In this document: piece after piece, positions 46,274 through 56,365 of the stretch
How positions within the stretch are numbered: the stretch's first letter is position 1
Layout: the number at the start of each line of letters is the position of its first letter
Assembly: GCF_029350975.1 (NCBI RefSeq)
Contig: NZ_JARKMR010000003.1
Location: forward strand, 291,908-355,907
DNA: 64,000 nt
Source: Maribacter zhoushanensis
GTDB lineage: Bacteria; Bacteroidota; Bacteroidia; Flavobacteriales; Flavobacteriaceae
Direction of reading: 5' to 3'
The notes under the pieces: generated by a model
What the model was told of the DNA's origin: nothing
Databases searched by the model: none
Seen by the model: the letters and a program-made list of their open reading frames with translations, nothing else
Made by a program: the position numbers and the translations under genes

Positions 46274-49200
46274 ATGAAAAAATTATATGCATATCTGTCG
46301 GTTTTTATATTCATTACTAGCTGTGCTACGTATAATACAAAGTATGTAGATGAAAAATATGGTATAGATGTAAATGATGAAAAAGAGATATCACATACCT
46401 TTTATTTAATTGGAGATGCTGGTTTATCTCCTATGGGAGGAATGAATCCTGCTCTGAAAATTTTTAAGAATAGATTAGACAAGGCAGATGAGAATAGCAC
46501 GGCCATTTTTTTAGGCGATAATATTTATCCTGCCGGTTTGCCTGACCCAAAAGATTCTACCGATGCCTATAGAACAGCTAAGAATCATTTAGATGCCCAG
46601 GTCAATACATTAAATAATTTTAAAGGAAGACCTCTTTTTATACCAGGAAATCACGATTGGTATACAGAAGGTTTAGTAGGTCTTGAAAGAGAAGAAAATT
46701 ATATAAAGAAAGCACTTAAGAAAAAAGAAAAAGATCCATTTTTACCAGAGAACGGCTGCCCTATAGATGTTGTGGAAATAGGTGATGATGTTGCTGTTAT
46801 AACTATTGATACAGAATGGTATTTGACAAATTGGGACAAACGCCCAGATATTAATGATAAGTGTGATATTAAAAGTAGGGCAAAGTTTTTCTTAGAACTT
46901 GAAGATGCTATAAAAGATTACCGCGACCGTACAACGGTTATTGCAATGCATCACCCTAGTAATAGTTATGGTGAGCATGGTGGGCAATATTCGATAAAAA
47001 AACATTTGTATCCTAAGAAAATGGCGGTGCCATTACCTGTACTAGGTTCGTTCATTAATATACTTAGAAATACTTCTGGTGCATCTGTAGAAGATGTAAA
47101 CAATAAGCGTTATCGAGAATTAATGAATAGGGTAACTACATTGGCACAATATTCTGATCGCGTAATTTTTGCATCTGGGCATGAACATACATTACAATAT
47201 TTTGTAGAAAATAATACTCCGCAAATTGTTAGCGGTTCTGGTGCAAAAGAAGGTTTTACACGTTTGCTCAACGGTTCTCAATTCAATACCGGTAAAATGG
47301 GATATGCTACTTTAGAAGTATATAAAGATGGTTCTTCTAGAGTTCGTTTTTATGGTGTAGGAGATGATGAAAACGAAGAGTTTTTATTTACTAATGAAGT
47401 TCTGCCATCAACTCAAAAAAAATATATTGGTGAATTTTCCAATGAATTTCCTGATAGTGTAAAGGCATCTGTTTATACAAAGGGCGAAATTGATAAAAGC
47501 GGATTTTATAAAGGAATATGGGGTGACCGCTACCGAAAGTATTATGGTACCGAGGTGACCGTACCAACCGTAAATATAGATTCTCTTTTTGGTGGTTTGG
47601 TACCAGTTAAAAAAGGAGGTGGTCATCAATCTAAATCATTACGTTTGCGAGCAAAAGATGGAAGGGAATTTGTGATGAGGGCTTTAAGGAAAAGCGCGGA
47701 ATTGTATTTGCAGTCCATGGCTTTTCAAGATCAGTATGTGCTAGATGATTTAAAAGAAACATATACACAAGAGATATTACAAGACTTTTATACGGGATCA
47801 CACCCCTATGGGCCGTTTACAACAGCAAAATTATCTGATGCAGTAGGTATTTATCATACCAACCCGGTTTTATATTACGTGCCTAAACAGCCAGCTTTAA
47901 AAGAGTATAACGAAACCTTTGGTGATGAACTGTATATGATTGAAGAGCATACTGGCGATGGTCATGGAGATTTAGCAAGTTTTGGGTATTCTAATAATTT
48001 AACGAGTACAGATGGTATGCTAGAGGACCTTCGTGATGATGAAAAGTACGAAGTGGATAAAGCCCTCTATTTAAGAGCACGACTTTTTGATATGGTTTTG
48101 GGCGATTGGGATCGTCATGTAGATCAGTGGCGTTGGGCAGAATTTAAAGACGAGAAGAAGGGCAAGATCATTTATAGACCTATACCTAGGGATCGTGATC
48201 AAGTGTTCTCTAAAATGGGTGATGGCGCGTTAATGAAAATAGCTACCCGTATTATACCAGGGTTAAGATTAATGGAAGGCTTTAATGAAGATATTAGAAG
48301 TGTAAAAGGCTTTAATTCATCACCAATGACCTATGTACTTGATTTGACATTATTGGGCGAAACAGAAAAAAGTCAATGGTTAGAGCAAGCTAGATATTTA
48401 CAAGAAAATCTAAAGCCTAGTGATATAGATGAGGCATTTAAATCTTTTCCAGAAGAAGTGCGTGATGAAACGGTAGATGAAATTAAAAAGGTTCTATTGG
48501 CGAGATTGAGCCATATCGAAGAAACAGCAAATGAGTATTATAGAATATTAAATAAATATGCTGTAGTTGCAGGAACGGATAAAGATGATTGGTTTGAGAT
48601 TAATAGGCTAAATGATGAAGAGACTGAAGTAAAAGTATTTAGAAATATAGGTGATAAGAAAAAACGACTATTCTATTATAAAGTTTTTATTAAAGAAGAT
48701 ACTAAAGAATTGTGGGTTTTTGGATTAGATGATGATGATATTTTTGAGATTAAAAATCCGTCTCACTATTCTGGTGTAAAGGTTCGTATAATCGGTGGTC
48801 ACAATAATGATATCTATAGGGTAGAAGATGGTAGAAACGTTGCTTTATATGACTTTAAAAGTAAGAAGAACACATTTGAAGAAACAGGTGGTGCAAAAGT
48901 AAAATTGTCAGATGATTATGAGCTAAACACCTATCAGCCGCTAAAGTTGAGAAATAGTTTCAACCAGATTATACCCACCATAGGATTTAATCCAGATGAT
49001 GGTGTTAGAATAGGTTTTGTAAATACATATACATATAACGGTTTTAGGCAAAACCCCTTTACCCAACAGCACACTTTTGCAGCATCTTATTATTTTGCTA
49101 CAAGTGGTTTCGATTTTAAATATCAAGGAGAATTTGCCCACATATTTGAGAATTGGAATGCAGAACTTTCTGCTAGATTTACGAGTCCTAATTTTGCAAT

Positions 49201-49996
49201 CAACTTTTTTGGTTTTGGTAACAATACCGAAAATTTCGATGATGATTTAGGTTTGGATTATAACAGGGTTAAATTACGGCAGATAGATTTTTTTCCTTCA
49301 TTAATTTGGAGAGGACAATTGGGAGCCAAGGTAAAGTTAGGACTGTCATATGAAAATATCAGTGTTGAAGAAACGAATGACAGATTTATAAATACCTTTT
49401 ACCAACAGAACGGAGAAGAAACCAATAGTGATTTTGTAGGGGCTCATGCTGCATATAATTATGAAAACAGGGATAATGAAGCTTTCCCAACCTTGGGTAT
49501 GGGAACGTCATTAGAAGCTGGGTTTAAAGAAAATCTCTCTAAAGAAGGCGGTAGTTTTGGTTACATTATACCAAGTCTAAGTTTTGATTATAAACTGATC
49601 CCCAATGGTAGGTTAGTATTGGCGACGAAATGGAAAGCGCATTTTAATATTGGTGATGAATATGAGTTTTACCAAGCTGCCAGCATTGGCGGTTTAGATG
49701 GTCTTCGTGGATTTAGAAATCAACGTTTTACAGGTAAAACATCTTACTATCAAAATACTGATATTAGATTTAGCTTAAAAAAGAAGAGAACTAGATTATT
49801 GCCAACGGCAATGGGTCTCTTTGGCGGATTTGATTATGGTAGGGTATGGATGCCGGAAATGAATTCTGGTCGCTGGCACACTTCTTATGGTGGCGGATTC
49901 TTTTTAAATGCCTCGGATATTATCTCTGTAAATACTGCAATATTTGCGAGTGAAGACGGAGCAAGATTTACTTTTGGGTTAGGTTTTGGCTTCTAA
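46274..49996 (+). CDS. Phosphoesterase / kinase-like / Omp85-barrel lipoprotein
   Basis: 1240 aa from the ATG at 46274; an in-frame ATG at 46259 would put five polar residues before the leader. The leader MKKLYAYLSVFIFITSC ends in a lipobox. Three parts follow. (1) Calcineurin-like phosphoesterase, about 40-320: Asp48 in IGDAG, Asp82 in LGDNIYP, GNHDW at 125-129, MHHPSNSYGEHGG and SGHEHT. (2) A central domain, about 440-840, with the DWDRHVDQWRW motif (Asp611-His615 at its start) and PIPRDRDQVF (Asp640, Asp642). These resemble the catalytic DRH and metal-binding Asp of HipA/PI3-4K/Fam20-type kinases, but with Asp-Gln where Asn is expected. (3) An Omp85-like barrel, about 900-1240, with the LRGFR motif and a C-terminal Phe. 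Domain 2 is my own reading. Confidence 0.82.
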   Translation: MKKLYAYLSVFIFITSCATYNTKYVDEKYGIDVNDEKEISHTFYLIGDAGLSPMGGMNPALKIFKNRLDKADENSTAIFLGDNIYPAGLPDPKDSTDAYRTAKNHLDAQVNTLNNFKGRPLFIPGNHDWYTEGLVGLEREENYIKKALKKKEKDPFLPENGCPIDVVEIGDDVAVITIDTEWYLTNWDKRPDINDKCDIKSRAKFFLELEDAIKDYRDRTTVIAMHHPSNSYGEHGGQYSIKKHLYPKKMAVPLPVLGSFINILRNTSGASVEDVNNKRYRELMNRVTTLAQYSDRVIFASGHEHTLQYFVENNTPQIVSGSGAKEGFTRLLNGSQFNTGKMGYATLEVYKDGSSRVRFYGVGDDENEEFLFTNEVLPSTQKKYIGEFSNEFPDSVKASVYTKGEIDKSGFYKGIWGDRYRKYYGTEVTVPTVNIDSLFGGLVPVKKGGGHQSKSLRLRAKDGREFVMRALRKSAELYLQSMAFQDQYVLDDLKETYTQEILQDFYTGSHPYGPFTTAKLSDAVGIYHTNPVLYYVPKQPALKEYNETFGDELYMIEEHTGDGHGDLASFGYSNNLTSTDGMLEDLRDDEKYEVDKALYLRARLFDMVLGDWDRHVDQWRWAEFKDEKKGKIIYRPIPRDRDQVFSKMGDGALMKIATRIIPGLRLMEGFNEDIRSVKGFNSSPMTYVLDLTLLGETEKSQWLEQARYLQENLKPSDIDEAFKSFPEEVRDETVDEIKKVLLARLSHIEETANEYYRILNKYAVVAGTDKDDWFEINRLNDEETEVKVFRNIGDKKKRLFYYKVFIKEDTKELWVFGLDDDDIFEIKNPSHYSGVKVRIIGGHNNDIYRVEDGRNVALYDFKSKKNTFEETGGAKVKLSDDYELNTYQPLKLRNSFNQIIPTIGFNPDDGVRIGFVNTYTYNGFRQNPFTQQHTFAASYYFATSGFDFKYQGEFAHIFENWNAELSARFTSPNFAINFFGFGNNTENFDDDLGLDYNRVKLRQIDFFPSLIWRGQLGAKVKLGLSYENISVEETNDRFINTFYQQNGEETNSDFVGAHAAYNYENRDNEAFPTLGMGTSLEAGFKENLSKEGGSFGYIIPSLSFDYKLIPNGRLVLATKWKAHFNIGDEYEFYQAASIGGLDGLRGFRNQRFTGKTSYYQNTDIRFSLKKKRTRLLPTAMGLFGGFDYGRVWMPEMNSGRWHTSYGGGFFLNASDIISVNTAIFASEDGARFTFGLGFGF

Positions 49997-50005
49997 AAAA
50001 GTTTT

Positions 50006-50863
50006 TTATTTTAAAGAATAGGTATATAGGTTTCCCCCTTCTCCATGAGCTTTCTCATCTGAGATGAGAAGGGTGTTGTCATTTAGAAAGCAAACAGATT
50101 CTAATTGCGAGCGTGCTCCTAAATCAATTTCTTGCATGTTACCTTTGGTAAAATCATCCCAAGTGAAATCTGTGAATATAAATAGTTTACCGTAACTGAG
50201 CGCTATAATTTTATCTCCTTTTGGAGAAATGGCTATAGAGGTTATTTGACAAATATTCCAATCTGAACACGGGGTAAAAGAACCAATCAGTTTGGCTTCA
50301 TACTTTCCTTTGGTGTCCGGTACAGAATAGATATGAGCTTCTCCCGTAAAGGATTTTGATCTGTTTTTAGTTACAATATAAATCTTATTACCGTGGTGAA
50401 AAATGGCTTCAGAATCATAGAACAAAGCATTTTTTTTTGGTGGAAATTGCTTTTGGTCAGGGTAGTATAGTTCAATTTTTTCAGCGTCAATTTTGTCGCC
50501 GGGCTCTGTAGTAGGATTTGGGAGTTTTAGGATTTCCAAATTTTTACGTTTGTTGGCATTATTGCCAATATCAGCTATGTAGAGGTTACCAAAAGTGTCT
50601 TTTGTAAGATCTTCCCAATCATGGTTTTTACCATTTTTAACTTCTAAACTTTTAAGTATTTCTCCCTTTAAGCTAACTTGATAAATTTCATCTTTATTAC
50701 CACCGTCTTCTATGACCCATACAGTGGAATCATTATAAGTAGCAAGACCAGAATTTTCAGATAAACTACCTGGTAAATCTGCAATTACGTTTAGTTGTCC
50801 ATAATTGGAACAAGATGTAAGTGTAGAAATAAATAGTAATGTTGTAAAGATTGTTTTACTCAT
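50006..50863 (-). CDS. Beta-propeller lipoprotein of unknown function
   Basis: 285 aa. A lipoprotein leader ends in STLTSC (Cys18). The rest has repeated four-stranded blades: SENSGLATYNDSTVWVIEDGG, DWEDLTKDTFGNLYIADIGNN, DSEAIFHHGNKIYIVTKNR, ITSIAISPKGDKIIALSYG and QLESVCFLNDNTLLISDE, about one per 45-50 residues. This resembles SdiA-regulated or NHL-like propellers. No catalytic motif is obvious. It overlaps by 8 bp the end of the GyrI-like gene and is the last of the minus-strand cluster. The 3' ends of this gene and the phosphoesterase/Omp85 gene converge 9 bp apart. Confidence 0.82.
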   Translation of the reverse strand: MSKTIFTTLLFISTLTSCSNYGQLNVIADLPGSLSENSGLATYNDSTVWVIEDGGNKDEIYQVSLKGEILKSLEVKNGKNHDWEDLTKDTFGNLYIADIGNNANKRKNLEILKLPNPTTEPGDKIDAEKIELYYPDQKQFPPKKNALFYDSEAIFHHGNKIYIVTKNRSKSFTGEAHIYSVPDTKGKYEAKLIGSFTPCSDWNICQITSIAISPKGDKIIALSYGKLFIFTDFTWDDFTKGNMQEIDLGARSQLESVCFLNDNTLLISDEKAHGEGGNLYTYSLK

Positions 50864-51755
50864 CTTGATCTGTTAATGGCATGAATATTTCAGCTTTCCA
50901 ACGTAAAGCATCACCGCCCATGTTAGGATTGTTAAAGAAGAACTCTATGGGTTTTTTGTCGACATCAATATTCTTCTCTTTAGCGTAATCTAGTAAGGTG
51001 TACCAAGCCCTATCAGAGGTCATATAATTACCGTTATAAATTGCCTTTAACGATTTCATACCTATGAACTCTTTGTAAACAAGATCTTTAATTACTGGTA
51101 GAGAGTCGGTTTTAATGATAGGGTAACAGAAATTAAAACTAATGCTATCGTTCTGCATATTCCAATCAGTAGTCTCTATAAAAGGAACGCCATTCACTTG
51201 AATTCCGTTGCTGGCGATAACAGAATTCATAAAAGGATAACTTTCCATCATACCAAAGGCTTTATTACTTTGTGTGGTTTTATGTTCAACACAGGCGCAA
51301 TAGGTAGACAGTAAATGATCTTCACCCATAAAAGTTACTTTAAACTCTTTTCTATGGGTATTTAAACTTTCTATAAAATCGGTAACCGTTTTTCTGGCTT
51401 GTTTCTCAAAGTTGGTGTCGGTAAAGGGAATGTATAGCTTATTTGTAAAGCTGTGATCCTTGTCCTTCACATTGACAACTAATTGAGAAGTTGAATCATT
51501 AATTGGGGTAATATTCCAATTATAGATATGTGTAGAATCGCCGGCAACAATCATTTGTTCTAGATGCGCTAAATCATCTTTTTGGCGTATAGAGGCTTCT
51601 TGAAGCGTTTTACTCCATGATTTTAATGCTTGATTAACTGTTCCTGTGTTAGACTTAGCTATAACTCTTATTTGGTAATCTTGCGGTTTTATGAAAAAAT
51701 ACCAGAGTAATGCAATAGATATGACCGCTATTATAATGGTAATGCCTTTTCTCAT
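50856..51755 (-). CDS. Membrane-anchored GyrI-like protein
   Basis: 299 aa. One N-terminal membrane segment (about 4-22, KGITIIIAVISIALLWYFF) is followed by a periplasmic part. Residues about 25-140 look like a SRPBCC/polyketide-cyclase-type fold (YQIRVIAKSNTGTVNQALKSWS). Residues about 150-299 look like a GyrI/AraC effector-binding domain (the MKSLKAIYNGNYMTSDRAWYTLLDYAK pattern and the ending EIFMPL). GyrI-like domains normally bind small ligands in the cytoplasm; placement behind a membrane anchor is unusual. It lies 22 bp after the haloperoxidase gene and overlaps the next gene. Confidence 0.8.
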   Translation of the reverse strand: MRKGITIIIAVISIALLWYFFIKPQDYQIRVIAKSNTGTVNQALKSWSKTLQEASIRQKDDLAHLEQMIVAGDSTHIYNWNITPINDSTSQLVVNVKDKDHSFTNKLYIPFTDTNFEKQARKTVTDFIESLNTHRKEFKVTFMGEDHLLSTYCACVEHKTTQSNKAFGMMESYPFMNSVIASNGIQVNGVPFIETTDWNMQNDSISFNFCYPIIKTDSLPVIKDLVYKEFIGMKSLKAIYNGNYMTSDRAWYTLLDYAKEKNIDVDKKPIEFFFNNPNMGGDALRWKAEIFMPLTDQDE

Positions 51756-51777
51756 TGTTGTTTGTTATGCGTAAAAT

Positions 51778-53109
51778 TTAATTATTTTTCATTTTGATTT
51801 TAGAATTCAATAGCTCACCAATTTTTCTACCTTGGCCAACACCCACTTCAACGGCAGCTCGGTAATGAATACCTCCATACATTCTACTAATAGCGGCTTC
51901 ATCGGCAGCTTCGTTAAAAGAGTTAAACTTTCTAATAGGTAGACCATATGGTGTTTCGGTATCGTCTTCAAAACTGAAATTTTCACCAAAAATACTAGTT
52001 AGGGCAGTTGCAGCAGCACCTGAAACTACACTATGGCCACTGGTATATTCAGGAAAAGGGGGTGTTTGTAAAATAGGTTTCCAGTTCTCGTCAATATGTT
52101 GATTGATCAATGTTTCTGGTCTAATTAAATTACTGCGATATTTTTCATCCCAGCAGCTAATGAATCCGTCGGCAATTGCCATTGAAGTTTTTGTATAGGC
52201 GAATACCGTATCGTCGAAATCATTATTTACTTTTTTACTTGCAATTTTTGTGATTCCGATCCAATGCGCACCAGGAGTAATTTTCTTGGTAGCGAACATT
52301 AAGTGTCCTCTTGTTACTGAAACGTAGGGGTTACAGTCCCAAAATTTTGCAATGGCTACTTCGTCAGATTCATCACCATTTTTAGTAATATCATTACTAA
52401 TGTTATAAACTTCTATAAGCTCTTTGTAGAAATCAGAATCTTTTTCCAGAGAAAAAGGTGGTGGCGGAATTGGTTTAAATTGTGATGCCGAGTCTATTAT
52501 AAATGGTCTAATTTTATTCCAATGCGGTTCTATGCCATCCATATATGCCGGTGGGGTAGGTTGCCATCTTGCTGGGTCATCAGTATTTACAGTAAACTTA
52601 GGCATAGTACGGGTTTGGCTGTAATTATCTTTATTCATCCACGCTTTAATATGCTCTGCCACTTTTAATCCGTAGGTTTTAGATGCTTCAAACTCTGGTT
52701 CGTTCATTGTTTTCCACTGCGTGAAAAGGCTATCTTGTAAAACATCAAATTTATCTTCTGAGAAAATAAGTTGCTTGCTAATATTCATATGCGCAATTAA
52801 AGCGGATAGTTGAGGGTTAATGGTGGATACGGTATCAATTGCAGGTATTGGGGTAAGACCTTTCAATTGACCTGATAGTGTCGTGTATTTTGGATTTACC
52901 TGCGCAACAATCTCGTATGCCGCAATATTAGGGTAGGCAAATATTCTACTTGCTACCGGTGGTGAGAAAATATCATGAATCATAATATCTATGACATGAT
53001 CAATAGAGTTATGTAATTGATCAGGAGATACTACTATAGGTTCTTTTTTCTTTTCGGTGCAACTCGCAAGTATAACACCTGTTATTATGATAAATAAATA
53101 CTTCTTCAT
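51778..53109 (-). CDS. Vanadium-dependent haloperoxidase / PAP2-family lipoprotein
   Basis: 443 aa. A lipoprotein leader ends in ILASC. The vanadate/phosphate-binding residues of the superfamily are in the C-terminal half: Lys and Arg in KYRSNLIRPETL (about 320), the SGH in PEYTSGHSVVSG (about 356), Arg in ISRMYGGIH (about 407) and the catalytic-type His in GIHYRAAVEVG (about 411). The long N-terminal half (about 30-300) is all-helical, as in bacterial VHPOs. Both haloperoxidases and acid phosphatases share this site, so the activity is open. It lies 4 bp after the downstream VCBS gene, in one operon. Confidence 0.88.
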   Translation of the reverse strand: MKKYLFIIITGVILASCTEKKKEPIVVSPDQLHNSIDHVIDIMIHDIFSPPVASRIFAYPNIAAYEIVAQVNPKYTTLSGQLKGLTPIPAIDTVSTINPQLSALIAHMNISKQLIFSEDKFDVLQDSLFTQWKTMNEPEFEASKTYGLKVAEHIKAWMNKDNYSQTRTMPKFTVNTDDPARWQPTPPAYMDGIEPHWNKIRPFIIDSASQFKPIPPPPFSLEKDSDFYKELIEVYNISNDITKNGDESDEVAIAKFWDCNPYVSVTRGHLMFATKKITPGAHWIGITKIASKKVNNDFDDTVFAYTKTSMAIADGFISCWDEKYRSNLIRPETLINQHIDENWKPILQTPPFPEYTSGHSVVSGAAATALTSIFGENFSFEDDTETPYGLPIRKFNSFNEAADEAAISRMYGGIHYRAAVEVGVGQGRKIGELLNSKIKMKNN

Positions 53110-53113
53110 TGTA

Positions 53114-56100
53114 CTAAGGTTTGAGTATGCTATACACTTCTGCAGCCTTATTGTTAAAGGTGAGTAAAATGTATTTTTTGTTGTTTGCGTTTAAAATATT
53201 CATGCTTCGAATAGATTTACCTGTAAGATCCAGTCCTATTTCATTGGCTAAGGTAACATTGTTGGTGCTACTAATCAATGCCCCGGGAAAAGAATCAAAA
53301 CGACCGTGGTATGGTTTTACGCCAAAATAATTTCCTGCAGCCAAAACTTCGGTTTTAGTATCTCCGTTAAAATCAAATTCTAAGAATGCCATTATTGGTG
53401 CCAATTGTAGTTCATAGCTAAATGGTATAAAAGAAAACTTACCGCCATTGTTTTGTAAGTAACCAGAGCTTAAAGTATGTACTTCAAGAACTTCAGCATT
53501 TGGTAGCATATCTTCTCCTAATATTTCTTCCATTGATTTTCCTGCGAAAGAACTATAAGTATTGAATTTTTTGCGAAGAGCTACTAACTGGCTAGATAAT
53601 TCTTTTAAACCGTCTACGGGATAATCTTTACCATCTTTATAAGTGCTGACAATAGTTTCTGTAGCTCCGTTTTTATCAAGGTCGCCATAAAACATTTTCA
53701 TGGGGTGATCTTGCGTAGCGGTAAATTTAGTATTTAGCCCCCAGTTACCTAAAAGGTAGTCTTGGTCACCATCACCATCAATATCAAAACTGGTAATTGC
53801 TTGCCATAAACCGTTCGTGTTTTTATTTTCTAAGGGATGTATTTCTTCAAATGTTCCTTTAGAATTTTGAAAGAATCTTGGTGACATCCATTCACCAACA
53901 AATAGAATATCTTCCCAACCATCATTATTAAAATCTGTTACAATGGCATCGGTAACCATTCCTAAGTTCTCGAACGGACTTGTTGCTACTTTGAAATCAC
54001 CATTTTCGTTATTTAAAAGATAGCTGTTGGGTTTGTTTCCATAATCTGCACTAATAGATTGGTTACAGATAATGATATCTAAGTCGTTATCATGATCATA
54101 ATCTAATTTCAAAAGAACAGATGTATTCTCGAATAGGTCTGGAAATTCATTTTTGGTGAAAACAGAATCATTTGAAACGTAATAAGAATTGATGAGCGGC
54201 TTCATTTCATTGAAAAAATCTGCGCCACCAGTACCTACTATAAGATCATTTTTACCGTCTAAATTAAAGTCACCAAGAATAGAGGCAATGTCTTCCTTGA
54301 TACTGTCTTTTTTGATTTCTTGATAATTTTTTGAATAAAATGTAGAATCGCCTTGAACGTATATTTGTGACGGAATATATTTAGCTCCACCAAAGAATAT
54401 GTCGTCTTTTCCATCACCGTTTAAATCTCCAATACTTACCGCAGGACCTCTATCGGACATTTGATAAGGAATCAGTTTTTGACGTAAATAATCACTGTAA
54501 GCATCTTCCAAATGAACATAGTCTATGCCCAGGTTGTTTGAAGCTTTTTCAAACAACACATTTTCTTTCTGTTTAAGTGAGTTATAATTAAAAGGCTGAG
54601 TGTTTTCAGGATTTAGATATAGTGTTTGATTGACAGCAATGTTTTTAACCAACTGAATGTTTTTGTCTGGCCAAATAATTTTAAGGGAATCAATATTTTC
54701 AAGTTCTCCATACCCAAAATGTATAATCGGTTCAGAAGATGCTTGAAATCCGCGAACGGTGTACATTTCTTTAAACTGTTGAATTCCGTTGGCGTATGAG
54801 AATATTTTAGTACCAATCCCGAATGTATTATTCTTGGTATAGTTCAGTTTAATTTTTAGCCAATTACGTTGACTGTTCGTGGTATTTTCTTGAATTCCTG
54901 CTTTGCTGTATAAATTGTTGGTTATTAAATCTAAATCGCCATCATTATCTAAATCACTATAGGCGGTTGCTCCAGAAATAATGGTGTCTTGTGCAATCCA
55001 ATTTTTAGATTCATCAATAAACTGAAGGTCTTTAGCTCCTTTAAAAATCATATTGCCAACAAAACCAGAAGGCATCATTTTAAGGGCTTTCTGGTCTACA
55101 AGATTGGTGTTATTGATTTTAGACCGAATGTTCTCGTTAGATATATAGTTGATGTAATCTAGGTCGTTAGGACGCTTTGGTATACCGTTGCTAATGTATA
55201 AATCTTGTTCGCCATCTTGGTTGAAATCACCAAATAAGGCGCTCCAGCTCCAATCTGTAGCCGCTACTCCGCTCTGTAAAGCTGTTTCTAAAAACTTGCC
55301 ATTTGGCTGGTTTACAGATAGCATATTTCTAGTATATTGATTGTGATAACCAAAAGACTTGGTCTTCATTTTTTGAATTTGGACGTCGTCATCACCTTCA
55401 GAAGATTTTAAGACGATTTCGTCTTTGCTCAACATATCCAAAGAAATTAAATCTGGTAATCCATCGTGGTTAATATCTGCAACATCACTACCCATAGAAA
55501 AACGTGTAGTATGTCCAAATGCTTCCTTAAGACTTTCTTTAAAAGTACCATCGCCATTATTTATATAATAATAATCATCTTCATGAAAGTCATTACCAAT
55601 ATAAAGATCAGGATATCCGTCTTGATTAAAGTCTGAAACGGCAATACCTAAACCGTAGCCATTGACACCGCCATAAATACCGGCATCTTCACTAACATCT
55701 ACAAATTTACCATTGTCATTTCGTAATAATTTATCGCCCGTTTCATAAATACGGTTGTGTCTTATTTGAGCATTTCCATAAGAATCTTGTGTATGAATGG
55801 CATGGTTTAGAAGATACATATCTAAATCTCCGTCCAAATCATAATCTAAGAAAGCTGCTGATGAGCTGTAAGATTCGAAATCTAAACCGTAATCCGCGGC
55901 ACTTTCCTTAAATGTTGCATCGCCTTGGTTTATAAAAAGCTCATTGTATCCATTAAATCCATTTAGACCAACAACAGCACACACGTAAATATCTAGAAGT
56001 CCGTCACCATTTACATCGCCCATGATCGTACCCGTATTCCAGGAGCTGTCGCCAGCGACACCTGCTGTTTCTGTAATATCCTCAAACTGTAAATTACCTT

Positions 56101-56365
56101 TGTTTAAGTATAATTTATTTTTCACTTGATTTCCTGAAAAATAAATGTCGGGTAAACTATCGTTATTGATGTCGCCAATGGCAACACCGCCACCATTATA
56201 AAAATATAGGTAGTCTAAAATACTTAGGTCTTTGGTTTCGGTTAAAGTATTTTCAAAAGCGATACCTGTATCATTAGCATTGTGTTTTACAAATAACTCT
56301 CCTGAATTCTGTTTGCAACCAATGGCAAATACCAATACACATATGTACAGTAAATTATTCTTCAT
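53114..56365 (-). CDS. VCBS/FG-GAP repeat lipoprotein with ASPIC/UnbV domain (copy 2)
   Basis: 1083 aa. The leader ends at the lipobox FAIGC. Calcium-binding FG-GAP/VCBS blades recur through the chain, each with a DxNxDGxxD-type loop (for example GDINNDSLPDIYF, GDVNGDGLLDIYV, SDFNQDGYPDLYI and GDLNGDGKDDIFF). They form two propellers separated by an ASPIC/UnbV domain at about 530-620 (TVRGFQASSEPIIHFGYG then LKIIWPD). This is the CRTAC1-like layout. Such proteins are probably exposed on the outer membrane; the ligand is unknown. It shares architecture throughout with the gene upstream, whose end it overlaps by 11 bp, so the two look like an old tandem duplication. Confidence 0.9.
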   Translation of the reverse strand: MKNNLLYICVLVFAIGCKQNSGELFVKHNANDTGIAFENTLTETKDLSILDYLYFYNGGGVAIGDINNDSLPDIYFSGNQVKNKLYLNKGNLQFEDITETAGVAGDSSWNTGTIMGDVNGDGLLDIYVCAVVGLNGFNGYNELFINQGDATFKESAADYGLDFESYSSSAAFLDYDLDGDLDMYLLNHAIHTQDSYGNAQIRHNRIYETGDKLLRNDNGKFVDVSEDAGIYGGVNGYGLGIAVSDFNQDGYPDLYIGNDFHEDDYYYINNGDGTFKESLKEAFGHTTRFSMGSDVADINHDGLPDLISLDMLSKDEIVLKSSEGDDDVQIQKMKTKSFGYHNQYTRNMLSVNQPNGKFLETALQSGVAATDWSWSALFGDFNQDGEQDLYISNGIPKRPNDLDYINYISNENIRSKINNTNLVDQKALKMMPSGFVGNMIFKGAKDLQFIDESKNWIAQDTIISGATAYSDLDNDGDLDLITNNLYSKAGIQENTTNSQRNWLKIKLNYTKNNTFGIGTKIFSYANGIQQFKEMYTVRGFQASSEPIIHFGYGELENIDSLKIIWPDKNIQLVKNIAVNQTLYLNPENTQPFNYNSLKQKENVLFEKASNNLGIDYVHLEDAYSDYLRQKLIPYQMSDRGPAVSIGDLNGDGKDDIFFGGAKYIPSQIYVQGDSTFYSKNYQEIKKDSIKEDIASILGDFNLDGKNDLIVGTGGADFFNEMKPLINSYYVSNDSVFTKNEFPDLFENTSVLLKLDYDHDNDLDIIICNQSISADYGNKPNSYLLNNENGDFKVATSPFENLGMVTDAIVTDFNNDGWEDILFVGEWMSPRFFQNSKGTFEEIHPLENKNTNGLWQAITSFDIDGDGDQDYLLGNWGLNTKFTATQDHPMKMFYGDLDKNGATETIVSTYKDGKDYPVDGLKELSSQLVALRKKFNTYSSFAGKSMEEILGEDMLPNAEVLEVHTLSSGYLQNNGGKFSFIPFSYELQLAPIMAFLEFDFNGDTKTEVLAAGNYFGVKPYHGRFDSFPGALISSTNNVTLANEIGLDLTGKSIRSMNILNANNKKYILLTFNNKAAEVYSILKP

